From: Saxidomus purpurata
Lineage: Eukaryota; Mollusca; Bivalvia; Venerida; Veneridae
Direction of reading: 5' to 3'
Assembly (NCBI GenBank): GCA_022818135.1
Contig: JAFMSR010000002.1
Span: forward strand, 20,062,085 to 20,126,084
Length of the DNA: 64,000 bases
In this document: one piece after another, positions 12,701 to 31,042 of the stretch
How the letters are laid out: the number at the start of each line of letters is the position of its first letter
How positions within the stretch are numbered: the first letter of the stretch is position 1
Translations under genes and position numbers: made by a program
The notes under the pieces: generated by a model
Told to the model about the DNA's origin: nothing
Database searches by the model: none
Seen by the model: the letters and a program-made list of their open reading frames with translations, nothing else

Positions 12701-15200
12701 CGCCAAAGACATGTTAGGGGAATTTCCCCTTTCAGAATTTATTTAATCATGTTAGTGTGAAGTTTCCATCTGGTATCTGTATTAGTTTGGGAGACAGCAA
12801 CCTACACAAATTTTTTTTTTAGTAAAGCAGTATTTTCAGAAGTCACATAATTCATGCACAAGTTATGGGACTTGATACTATAATCTTACATGTATACATA
12901 CTGACCAAAACATGTGTTAAATTTCAATCCAATATCTATTTTAGTTTTGGTGATAGCACTAGTCCTGCAAGCAATGCTTTCATCAAGTAATTCTAAGTCT
13001 TAAAGAAGACATGATTTTGTTATCAATGCAAGACTAGTTTATTGAGCTACAAAACATAGCAAATATCTGGAGTAGTTTGGGAAGTAAAATTTTCCACACA
13101 AACATTATAATTAAGATGTCCATACAAAGGCATACTTTGAGTTATGGTACATGATGATATGACCTTGTATGTTGAGATCTGTGGTAGATACTAGATGTGT
13201 GCATTTTCAACCAAATAAATGTATCTATTTTGGAGATACATGTAAGACCTTGAATGCAAAATTTTAAACAATGTTTGATGTTGACACTGGCACCATGGTC
13301 AGTAGACTAGCTCACAGTATCTTTCATTAGCTGAGTAAACAAAGAGAGAGAGGTGGGAACTCCTGTACTGAGGCTGTCACCATAAAAGCTTTCAAGGTGA
13401 CAGCATACTTACTCTAAGGACTATATTTTTAAATATGACTGTATTTTTTTAAAATTGATTTGCCCTTACAAAAAGTTTGGTTATCCATTCATCTATTTTA
13501 TTAAATCAAACCAGTGAATTTAATTTCCCTTCAATGAGCTAAAAAAGCATCTCCAAGAACGTTGTTCACAATGAAGCCATGGACAAGCTTCTTGCAGTGA
13601 AAATTAATATCAATTAATGGGAAAAAAAGAAATTTTAAGGCTATTTATGCACTAGTGGAATGTTATTATGTGACAACTACATACATTGTACCAAATTTAC
13701 TTGTAAAACCTTTTCAATTAGATGACTTACCTTGGTCAGGACCCTTCGGTACACTGCTGCATACAGACTGGTTCGGACAACCTTGACATGCACTTGCCTT
13801 GCCAGCATCCTCACTTCCTGTACCAGGACAATCTGAGTAAAAGAGAGATATTACTGTTTTAAGAAATTATAGAGAAAACTACGGCTTAATATGTTGAAAC
13901 ACTGGAACATGTAAATATATGACAAAAATTCGTAGAACGATGTGATACCATGAAAGACAAATACTGCCACAATGGTCAAGGAATTTCTGATCCTAAGAGA
14001 AAGACTTTTGTGCTGTCAGACTATTGATACTGTGTTTGCTTGTACCACAGGAATTTATTACAATTTCTATAACAGCCAGTATATTTATGAAGAGTGCTAA
14101 AACATATAATAAAAGAGTAAGGCCACCATAACACCCAACAACTTTGTGGTAGGTTCAAAAGCTTGTGTTAGCTTATGTTTGTTCTTATGTCATATGTATA
14201 ATCATGCTGACTTTGAATAAAGGTTATTATTATTAATTCTCGGCTTTGCACATCCGGGTACTGAAAAATTATTTACATTCGGGATAGGTGATTCCTCGGC
14301 TGTGATCTATGCATCCTTAGCTTTGAATAATATAATAACCAAGATTAGAAACGAAAGAAGACGACGATCTTCCATTTCCTTGAAACTATCAGATTGTTTT
14401 TATAATAATTATATGTTGTCAAAAGCTTTTTGTTTCGTTTAAAATAAATTTAAACTTGCATATGAGTCAAAGACTGAGTTTTCACCTTTTACTGAATGAA
14501 GAAATGAAGGCGACCTAATAATCCGATTGGTTAAATGGTCAGTATGACGTCACGGCAAAGCCGAGAATATTATCATGGACCTATATATTATCATAATTAT
14601 AAGAGTTCAGTAGAAGGGATAGATAGCTGGATCCGGGTTGTACCGCATATATACCTCGCCCGAGGGTGGTGGACCTAATAAGCATGTATACAAACTAACA
14701 AAGATCTAGCTGGAAATTAGCAGTTTTGTCATTCAAAATGGTATATTATTTAGTTCAAGCAGTATTGCCTCCTGAATTTTGACACATTTGCTGGCAGAGT
14801 TCATAGTCTCTGAAACAGTTTATCATTTAGTGCGGCTGTAGGGTAAATTTATATAAGTAAAAAAGAATATGTCTCCCAAATCCTGGGGTATAAAACTCAA
14901 AATGCAATAGGTATTTAATCCTGCTTGTGTAAAAAAAAAGTTTCAGTTAACCTTAACGTCACAGCGACTAGTGTGAAGTCAGAAAGTATCTAAGGTAAAC
15001 AAACACTGATTTCGACTTTGGTTCTCTGACTTTTGTAAATTCGTACGACAATTTCGTACTTGAAAACAACATCTCATCAAATCACTAAATGTGTTAACTT
15101 ACATTAGATTTAGGTGAAGTTATAGCTAAACGTGCATTCATAAACATAAAAGTTAAATTAAATACTTACGTTCTGGTGCATTTTCTGGAACATCAGCCAT
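703..15200 (-). CDS. NUBP1: NUBP1, cytosolic Fe-S cluster assembly factor (5' half, 6 exons; partial at window edge)
   Basis: Join on the minus strand: 15200-15170, 13832-13731, 12302-12169, 1904-1836, 1248-1216, 793-703. Phases agree at every junction and give residues 1-153 of a protein that is about 320 residues long in the family. Seen: an N-terminal cluster-binding motif C12-X13-C26-X2-C29-X5-C35; the deviant Walker A loop GKGGVGKST at residues 65-73; [11 protein letters not shown] at about 93-103; GSGWSPV and the segment ending IWRGPKKNG. Known for the family: NUBP1/Nbp35 is a soluble P-loop ATPase scaffold that, with NUBP2, assembles 4Fe-4S clusters for cytosolic and nuclear proteins; the four N-terminal cysteines distinguish NUBP1 from NUBP2. 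The start is the first Met of exon 1. The rest of the gene, including the C-terminal CXXC, is left of base 703: nothing in 1-702 matches the next exon. It is transcribed away from TEKT3. Confidence 0.95.
1216..1248 (-). CDS. NUBP1: NUBP1 coding exon 5 (33-nt exon)
   Basis: Eleven codons, [11 protein letters not shown], matching family [11 protein letters not shown]. Acceptor TTTGCAG; the donor is GTTAGT, which is weaker than GTRAGT. Phase 0 at both ends, so skipping would be in frame. Confidence 0.88.
1836..1904 (-). CDS. NUBP1: NUBP1 coding exon 4
   Basis: Encodes exactly 23 codons, [18 protein letters not shown] then VEGEQ, matching the conserved LLDIDICGPSIPKIMG stretch of the family. Acceptor TTTCAG, donor GTAAGA; phase 0 at both ends. 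It is separated from exon 3 by an intron of about 10.3 kb. Confidence 0.93.
2036..3240 (+). repeat. Interspersed repeat of tandem GACCTAG-type modules, copy A1
   Basis: Lies in NUBP1 intron 3. Opens with a GAGCCCCAATGG..CGCTCACCTG head. About seven diverged modules follow, each with a core like TGACCTAGTTTTTGACCCC and a later part like TTCATGAAGATTGGG, then ACAAGGTTTTTC. Cores fall near 2207, 2327, 2470, 2623, 2752, 2903 and 3050 (spacing about 120-155 bp). Non-coding. Class is not certain; non-autonomous Helentron (pearl-like) elements of bivalves have comparable tandem cores. Confidence 0.75.
3376..3840 (+). repeat. Second head of the same repeat family, degenerate
   Basis: A second head, GAGCCAATATGGCCC..CGCTCACCTGG, begins at about 3380, but recognisable tandem modules do not follow. 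Probably a truncated copy. Confidence 0.45.
5850..6005 (-). mobile_element. tRNA-derived SINE, copy 1
   Basis: On the minus strand it reads GGTGGTGTAGAGGTTAAGG (A-box-like), then GGTTCGAGCC (B box, 5952-5943), then a tail containing ACCAGTACTGGTTTTTCCAG. The same sequence lies on the plus strand at 51136-51302. It is not a tRNA gene: there is no acceptor-stem pairing and a long shared tail follows. Confidence 0.8.
6352..7225 (+). repeat. GACCTAG-type tandem-module repeat, copy A2
   Basis: Five modules with cores near 6422, 6574, 6725, 6873 and 7016 (spacing about 145-150 bp). Ends in a GACAGACATTGACAGACAAG-like tract followed by CATTGGGCAGCCAC and CCCAGGTGAGTT. Same family as 2036-3240, in the same orientation. 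Confidence 0.75.
7226..11310. other. NUBP1 intron 3, unassigned stretch
   Basis: AT-rich with scattered short open frames and no homology I recognise. A less AT-rich island at about 8320-8470 and another with three CTCCGGA-like motifs at about 10410-10500 have no clear identity. Confidence 0.5.
11320..11640 (+). repeat. Two-unit tandem repeat (about 160-bp unit)
   Basis: Two diverged units share TTTCAAGC(T/C)AATA, GAGATA(T/C)TGGAC and CTGAAA(A)GGGTATAATT. Intronic and non-coding. Confidence 0.55.
12169..12302 (-). CDS. NUBP1: NUBP1 coding exon 3 (Walker A)
   Basis: Encodes [15 protein letters not shown], then [15 protein letters not shown] and [15 protein letters not shown]. It contains the deviant Walker A motif of the Mrp/NBP35 ATPases. 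Acceptor ATTTCAG, donor GTAATC; ends in phase 0. Confidence 0.96.
13731..13832 (-). CDS. NUBP1: NUBP1 coding exon 2 (cysteine cluster motif)
   Basis: Encodes [27 protein letters not shown] and carries all four N-terminal Fe-S cysteines with spacing CX13CX2CX5C. Acceptor TTTTACTCAG, donor GTAAGT; enters after one base of a codon and leaves after one. Confidence 0.95.
14236..14568. mobile_element. MITE-like element with 14-bp terminal inverted repeats
   Basis: ATTCTCGGCTTTGC at 14236-14249 is exactly inverted at 14555-14568. ATTA flanks both sides and may be a target duplication. The interior near the right end contains the palindrome TGACGTCA (14545-14552). No coding capacity. It lies in NUBP1 intron 1. 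Confidence 0.65.
14630..14700 (+). repeat. Short dispersed repeat, GGGTTGTACCGC type
   Basis: The GGGTTGT(A/G)CCGC head, a CCTCG..CGAG core, then GTGGACC(T/C)AA and TACAAAC recur at 34317-34385. Function unknown. Confidence 0.4.
15170..15200 (-). CDS. NUBP1: NUBP1 coding exon 1
   Basis: Encodes [10 protein letters not shown] plus one base of the next codon. It ends at a GTAAGT donor (reverse complement of 15164-15169). The ATG is at 15200-15198. The 5' UTR continues to the right but its end is not visible. Confidence 0.9.
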
Positions 15201-15531
15201 GTTGGTCTGTAAGAGTAGTCGGTCTTTGTAAGTAGACGGGTATCGATTAATTTTACTCGACAGGCGCTTGATTGATCTTGATTTTTTTTACAGAGTAATT
15301 ATATTGTCTGTGACATAGAGCAAGTCCGTGGTTAAGTTAAACAAAAACAACAAATGGCTTAAAAATATGCATGCTTATTGTATCCTCTTAAAAAAATTAT
15401 GAAAATACAAATTAACCGCTAAACGGATTTAGACATACAGTAGCAAAATTAAACCAGTCTGTACTTACTTGGCAACGCGGGAAAGTTTAAACAGAAGGGA
15501 AGCAAGCAACATAGAAGAGCAGTGTCGTAGG

Positions 15532-17674
15532 TATCCCTGTTTCTCGTATTCTCAGGGTTTCTCATACTCTCGTTTTTTACATTAAAGGCGTCAAATTGGC
15601 AACTCTTTGTTATCATTTACAGAGATATGATACAAAAAAGGCACAAAAAAGTTTCAAGTGATTTGACTGAAAATGAAAATATCCTATTGGCATTTTATTG
15701 AAAATGCTGAAACTTCCCCATTTTTTTTGGTGGGGTTAGTAAAAGTGCCCATATTGCTTTATTCTGCAGTCTATCATTATTATTTTTATGTTATTTGTAA
15801 CATAATATAAGTTTGAATTTTGAATTCTACAATGTGGCAATGCCCGAGACTCAAACATAAATCCCTGAGTATACGAGAAACTTTCTAGGGTGACCTCAAA
15901 TATTGTAGTAAAATTTACATAGAAAAATCGTGCAATTTATGTTTATGATGACACCAACTTGAAGATGAGTATTTCTTCTATCAAATAACATGTAAATAAA
16001 GTTGCTAAAATGTGTAGAATCAAGGTCTTTCAAATAGTATGGTCCGGAAACGCCCTCTATAAATGTCTTATCGTACTGATAATCTTGTCTCGGTTATCGA
16101 TTTTTACCTGGAAGCGTTTATCACGCCGTGCATTTATCACGCCGGCGAGTAAACGGTATTTGTCCGATAGTTGTATGCAAAACGCCCGTCATTGTGTCAT
16201 TTAAATACCACATTTAATAAAAAAATGGTATAATTGGAAAGCTGATGAAATTTTCTGTACAACTGTGAAATTAAAACCTCTATATATAATTAACTACTAT
16301 CTTTAAAGCGAGTTAAACACGGTCCATGCTATTCCGTCTCGCACGTTTTAGCGATGGATGGTAATTTGACTCGTGATACTGGCCTTTACAAAACTGTACG
16401 TTATTATGCTATAAAATAAAACGAAAATCTAAGTCATATCCGTTCAAAAATAACTCTTAATTTACTTTTAATTAGCAATTTTCCATCATTTGACCCTAAA
16501 TATATAATGAAAACCTGTGCACAAAATATCACCGTATCGCGAAAAAAATCACCATTGACGCCATTTTTAGATTTTGAACGGATCTAACCGTCCCAGAAAA
16601 TTAAAATACGGGTGAAATACGAAAATCTAAGACATAACAGACGTACATTAGACTTAAATCTATGAGAAAAAGATGTTACATCAACCCCATGAACACCATG
16701 CAAGTAGGAAAGAAGCGCTAAAATTAGGTCGGTTTTCGGCTTTTGGTCATTTGTGAAAAAACCCGTTCGTATGAGGTCAACTTTCCAATGCGAAATCCAC
16801 CTAAACGAAACATCGGTAAAATATAATTTATGTAATGATAAGGGAATGCATATATTGTATTAAAGATCACTTTGTTGGTCAAATTGATTGGTAAAATATC
16901 GAGATATACGGATATAAAGTATCAATATTTCTTTCTTTTTCCAAAATCCGGTACCCGGATGTTTGTCACGTGATCCGAGGCGGTTATTTATCGTATTACG
17001 CTCGTTTCCGGACCATACTATTTGAAAACCTGGTAGAATGATGGAACCTATGCTGGTGGTATCTCCGAAAAACGGCTATTTACAGAAAAACAGATGAAGA
17101 AAATTTTTCAGGGTACATTCAGCATTGACAGTCGATGAAATGCTTTTACAGCAAACTTAGTGATAGCCGCGCGTGCAGCTCTGTGACATCACAGCAGCCG
17201 ATACAATTGTACTTGATCCATTTCGCTAGAAAATTTCTTTAAATATAGACATCAAAATCACCCAGTTTAAGTTAGCATTTTTGATAAAACTTATTTCTTT
17301 TGTATAAAAATATATATTCTATGGAAACTGTTATATCTTGTTAGTTAATATTTAGGCTCTAAAAACTGTTTCCCACCTGTTGGTTGTCAAATATCACATA
17401 CCGCCAGCATTGGTTCCCTTCGAGGTGAAATTTCAAGTTTTGACATGTGTCGTGTCAATAGCTCCCAGAACAACATAGTCAAGTGATGAAGCACATCAAC
17501 GTCTTGTTTCGATTAAGCAGGGATAACATTATGTTTTCGCTGAGGCAAATCAAAATAGTTAGGATTTCCTGCTTTCTGAACTGCTGATATACATTCAAAA
17601 GTTCCCCACTTCTAGTGTTTTATAGGTAACAAATTTACATGCTTAGCCCCCTGAGAATACGAGAAAACAGGATA
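15532..17674. mobile_element. Candidate 2.1-kb element bounded by TTCTCGTATTCTCAGGG inverted repeats
   Basis: Near-perfect inverted repeats of about 25 bp lie at 15532-15557 and 17649-17674, sharing CTCGTATTCTCAGGG. A related inverted piece is at 15862-15890. A hAT-like element is nested inside. I see no transposase frame, so it would be non-autonomous or decayed. No convincing target duplication. Confidence 0.45.
16021..17032. mobile_element. hAT-like non-autonomous DNA transposon with target site duplication
   Basis: Starts CAAGGTCTTTCAAATAG and ends in its inverted counterpart CTATTTGAAAACCTG. The inverted repeats then stay identical through AGTATGGTCCGGAAACG, about 28-30 bp in all. GTAGAAT flanks both ends (16014-16020 and 17033-17039), a 7-bp match inside what would be an 8-bp duplication, which with CA(A)GG ends fits hAT. 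No transposase frame. Length 1,012 bp. Confidence 0.75.
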
Positions 17675-18946
17675 GAGGTAGATCTCGATTTATGTTAGAC
17701 TTTTGTTTATTAATTATGGAAGAAAATCAAATGGCCCCATGTGTCAAGTGACAACCTCCCCAAGGAGATCTTCAAAGTTATTTGGCTGTTTGCATTGTAT
17801 TGTATTGAGGACAAGAAAGAAAACCTATGGAAACGACTATTAATGTTGTTTAAATTCAAAGATTAAAGATAATATACACCAAAATATTAAGCTGTTAAAT
17901 GAGCTTTTCCTCAGTTATTGCCAGTTTCCCATTGTGCTGTCCCTTATTATTGGTCAAGACTTTAACAGAGCTGCAGGTATTGATGTTCATTCTGACTGGT
18001 GAAACCAGGTCCAGTTGGATGGCAAAATATTGTATTAAAGGCTTAAGTTGTAAAAACTGAAATCTTAAGAAATTTAAATCTACATGCCATGTATATATAC
18101 TACCCACATCGTATTTATTTAACTGTATGTCATCTTCATGAAGGATATAATACTGTATAATCAATTTTCTTTTCACATACACAATTTAAATCTAAATCCT
18201 TTGAAAACTAGAATCAGAATGACGTTTCCCTTGTGTGGCAGGATAAAGCAAAAGTATTGTTTCAGTGTGTATTAAATATCAAGGTAGTTAATCCATTCAG
18301 ATCAATAAGTAAGCACCTTATATCTACTTTCTCCATTGTTGCTATGTGTCTCCAAGTACCCAGAGATCTGAAAACAAACCATTCTTCGCTTTGCTAATTC
18401 ACTGATCAGACATATTACAATAACTAAGGTCAGTGTTTAACAGATAATTCTTTGAATAAAGGAATATATCGACAGGAGATTTGTTTAAGGAATTTAAAAT
18501 TGTGAAAATAATTTAAGGATTTTAAAGTTTAGAGTCCAGTTTTGAGAAGTTTACAGGTAATTTTACTGATTTTTCTCTGTGCTTACTCTTGCTATCTTTA
18601 TGTAAACACTTTACATGCACTGTTAATTATCAAATGAAATAAAAGTTTACATAAAAGAAGGTAAGAGATACCAAAATACATGTACAGAATATAATTCATA
18701 ACTATCATTTAAAAAATAGCTTACGGGTTTTCATAAATTTGGGGTCTTTTAACACTAATTACTTAAAACATAATCACATTTCATATAAGTTACTTAATCT
18801 CAACAGCAACTAAAATCTAAAACAAGTTATAGCAATATATGCTTAACTGGTCCAGCTTTCCAGAACCTACTTATAGCTAAGTTTACCAAGCCCAAAGTGA
18901 AATTTTTTGCCAAAGGGATCACCAAAGAAACGATAGCATAATAATT

Positions 18947-18962
18947 GTGACCACTTGGTAAC
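18947..18962. promoter_or_regulatory. X-box-like inverted half-sites upstream of TEKT3
   Basis: GTGACC-ACTT-GGTAAC: both half-sites fit the RFX X-box consensus GTNRCC/RGYAAC, but the spacer is 4 nt rather than the usual 0-3. It lies about 180 bp before the first TEKT3 coding exon. Tentative. Confidence 0.25.
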
Positions 18963-19140
18963 GGATAAAAAATATTTAGATCAAGATGTGTTTACTTGTT
19001 TGAACCTTTTTATCATAAAACTACATAGTTTTTGTTAGTTTCCGTTTTTTTTACTTTTCTTCTCCAGAAGCAAGAGTAAGCCTCACAGTAATTTTGTGTT
19101 GTATCTTTATTTAATTGTTTGGATAACTTTCTATTTGCAG

Positions 19141-27965
<8,825 letters not shown>

Positions 27966-28005
27966 GATTATTTCTTATTTTATGTTACAAATGTTCAACA
28001 TCAGG

Positions 28006-28200
28006 GCCACCATGACTAAGTGGTCCAGGTCATTGAAAATCACATACCCATTGCCGCTGATGGTTCAAATCCCACCATGTTTGTAAAGTTCTATATTAGG
28101 AAGGCATTTATCTACTTAACGAACGGTCTGTTTCACCATGATCACCAATCATGCTGAAGAAGACCTATATATGGGCTCCTGTGATGCTCCATCAGTAAAA
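28006..28200 (+). mobile_element. tRNA-like SINE (Ser/Leu-like head)
   Basis: ATGACTAAGTGGTCCAGGTC (A-box region) followed about 45 nt later by GGTTCAAATCCCACC (B box), then a non-tRNA tail. The anticodon arm is not convincing, so a SINE rather than a tRNA gene. Confidence 0.6.
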
Positions 28201-28329
28201 GCCACAAAGATCAAAATATATTGTACATCAAGGTTTCTTTAGTTACTATATTCATGGACATTGGGTCCAAATTAGACTGATCAAAGACAGAAATGGGGAC
28301 TACAGCTTTGACTAGTTCCATATGTCCAT

Positions 28330-29070
28330 CTTTCAGCACTGCATATCTGGGCTGTAACTTCTATATGTATGGGCTGATTTTCTAATAACTTCAAACAGGT
28401 GTTGCCCATAAAGGGTGTGTCGTGCATCACATCCAAGAAACTATCTTGAAGGTCAAGGTCAAATTTAGGGCTCAAAACCTGTAATGTAGGATTATATACA
28501 AGTACCTCATGTTTGGGCTGTAATTTCTACATGCATAGACTGATTTTGAAAAAAATGCTCATACCCAAAGGATGTGTTATGCACCGCATCCATGGAGATA
28601 CCTTGAAGGTCAAGGTCACACTTGAAACTCAGAACCTGTACCGGTAATTAAGGGTTATCTACAAGTACTTTGTCTCTAGACTGTACCTTCTACATGCATG
28701 GACTGATTTTGAAATAACTTCAAACAGTTGTTGCCAATACCCCAAGGGGGTGTCATCCACCACACCCAGGGAGCTAGCTTAGGGCTCAAAAACCTGTAAT
28801 ACAGGTTTCAGGTTAAATCCTGTATTTTGTGTCCAGGCTTGAACTTCAACATTGCATGGACTGATTTTGAAATAACCTCACAAAATTGCTATCTATTCCA
28901 CAAAGATGTGCCCCGCACAACATCCAGGAGGCTACCTTTAAGGTCAAAATAAAGACTCAAACTTGTAATTCAGGGTAATGTTCTTGTATTTTGTGACTGG
29001 GCTGAAGCTTCTACATGCATAGACAAGTTTTGAAATAACTTCTTGCAGTTGGTGCTGTCTCAAAGTCATG
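28330..29070 (+). repeat. Tandem module repeat, CATGCATAGACTGATTTTGA family
   Basis: Five diverged units of about 150-165 bp share GGGCTGTAACTTCTACATG, CATGGACTGATTTTGAAATA and CTTGAAGGTCAAGGTCA. Intergenic between the convergent TEKT3 and polycystin genes. A related stretch with GGGGTCAAAGG runs on to about 29420. Confidence 0.7.
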
Positions 29071-29429
29071 GAGACAACATACAATATCCATGTTTCAACC
29101 AAGCCTGATCAAGATCACATTTAGAATCAACAGTCCTCTTTCTACATCTCCCTAAACTTTTGAACCATACTCTGCAAAGGTAAATGTTAGGCTTATGGAG
29201 AGAGTGTGAAGAATCTGTTTTTAAACACAATTTGTTAAAGGTGAAAGTCACTTAGGGGTCAAAGGGCACCAGACTATATCTCCTTAACCCTTTGTAGGAT
29301 TTTCATCAAACTTGGGACAAAAGTTAATATCATGAAGACACTCTTGGGGTCAAAGGTCTTCAGACTATATCTCCCAAACCCCTTGAAGGCTTTTCATGAA
29401 ACTTTGGTCATATGTCCATTTCATCCTGT

Positions 29430-30887
29430 AATATCTTGTTGGTGGCTTTGTATTGTTGCATGGCAATACTCCATACACTGTTCTTCAATTCTGTATAATG
29501 CCTAAATTGAGTATTTTAAGTAACAAACATGATAAAAACTGGTCTGTCAGGGAATCTTGTGTTGCATACTTTGTTGAAACCCTGGAGTCTGTAAAACATT
29601 TCCAGACAGACTGCTAGGAAAAGTTGATGACATTGATAAGATACAATTAATCCTAAAGGAAGATGTCTGTTTTACCTTCAAAGGACAATTAACATTGTAG
29701 CACATTATAGCACTTTCTGTCCATCATTTTTTTCAAGAATGAGCTCCTATTAAACCAAGCGCTTGTTTAATTGAACAAAAACCTGTCATCTAATGTCATA
29801 GCAGGTACTACACTAAGACAAAAGAAGATATCAGAATCAGGTCACGGAATATGGGTTCCTTTCAATGTGCCTGAACACAATGTTGATAAGAGTGTGGGCT
29901 CTGAAATATGCCAAGCAACTAACACTTGAGTGCCATGGTGTTGTATGTCATATTCTTTATAAAATTTGTTCCAACTCTATAAGTTAATGTGTTTAGGACT
30001 GTTATGTGGTTGTCGGGTATAAGTTTCATTTTAAGGAAAAAGTAAAAATCAATGGTAAAGTTATTAACAGAAGATGATCTTATTCCTTGGACTTGAGACT
30101 ATCACCTTATTAAATGACCCTAAAGATGTGTTAAGTTTCAAATTAATATCCCTACAAAGACAAGTTTGCACAGTTCTTTGTTTAATGTAAGAACTGACAC
30201 CAAGGTGAGAAGAGGAGCAAGAGCTACTGCATGAGGAGTGGGGCTTAAATCAATATTTGATCAAAACAGACAACTCTGGATGCATTCTCTATTTAATTAA
30301 AGGTTAACAAATATAAAACATGTCAAATAGAACATGAAAGTAAAAGGTAAATTTCAATTATTGCAAAAAAAGAGAGTAGAAGCTACTTAACTCAATACAG
30401 ATCTATAACAAAAGACAGGTCAGTAATTCTATACTTGTATTCAACACAGAATACATGTATACACAATGCCGGTTATTTGATATTTTCAGATAATCCGATT
30501 TTAATCTATCAAACAAAGATCTACTTCATAGTTTATAAGCCTTTTTGAAACATTCCTTTCTTCTCAATGCAAGTAATGACTTGGCTAGACAGCTAAAATA
30601 GAATTCAGTACAGCCAAATTTGTTTAAATTTAGATAACATGTCTAATTATCGTTATCAAATTTTATTTTAAATATCATTATATTCTTTTTTGCAAATAGC
30701 ACAATGTTCACAAAAACATGTGCTAAAAAAATATTTTGCTGATTTTGAAAACAAAGAAAAATCCAGCTAATAAGCTAATAAAATGTTTAAAAGAAATCTG
30801 AAACAAAAGTGTTGAAAGAGAGACTGGTAGATAAAATTTTATATATGCTCAAAGTCCATTATCACGCAATCCACAGGGACAGTTACA
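29430..30887. other. Convergent intergenic region and polycystin 3' UTR
   Basis: AT-rich. A minus-strand AATAAA (TTTATT on plus) is at 30662-30667, about 220 nt past the polycystin stop, and is a candidate poly(A) signal. No gene seen. Confidence 0.45.
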
Positions 30888-31042
30888 TCAACCAATGACT
30901 ATCCGTTTGCGTCTAAACTTTTCCAGTTCATCCTTGAGCTCTTCCTGTTCATGTTTGACATCTGTCAGTTCTTCCAGTTTGTTAATCATCGTATTCACTT
31001 TACCATCCAACTCTGCTATCATTTCCATCTCTGGAGTAACTT
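30888..31042 (-). CDS. Polycystin-1-like exon p32 (C-terminal coiled coil, stop)
   Basis: Encodes VTPEMEMIAELDGKVNTMIN, then KLEELTDVKHEQEELKDELE and KFRRKRIVIG, stop TGA (30890-30888). Heptad-like with regular Leu/Ile, so a coiled coil as in PKD1/PKD2 tails. Acceptor AATTTCAG. It lies 2.9 kb from p31, across repeats. Confidence 0.9.

Larger units (their letters stand above)
15201..19140. other. NUBP1-TEKT3 divergent intergenic region
   Basis: Holds the promoters and 5' UTRs of both head-to-head genes plus the transposon relics at 15532-17674. From 17675 to 18940 I see only AT-rich sequence. A non-coding first exon of TEKT3 must lie here, because the coding exon begins at a splice acceptor, but I cannot place it. 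Confidence 0.6.
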
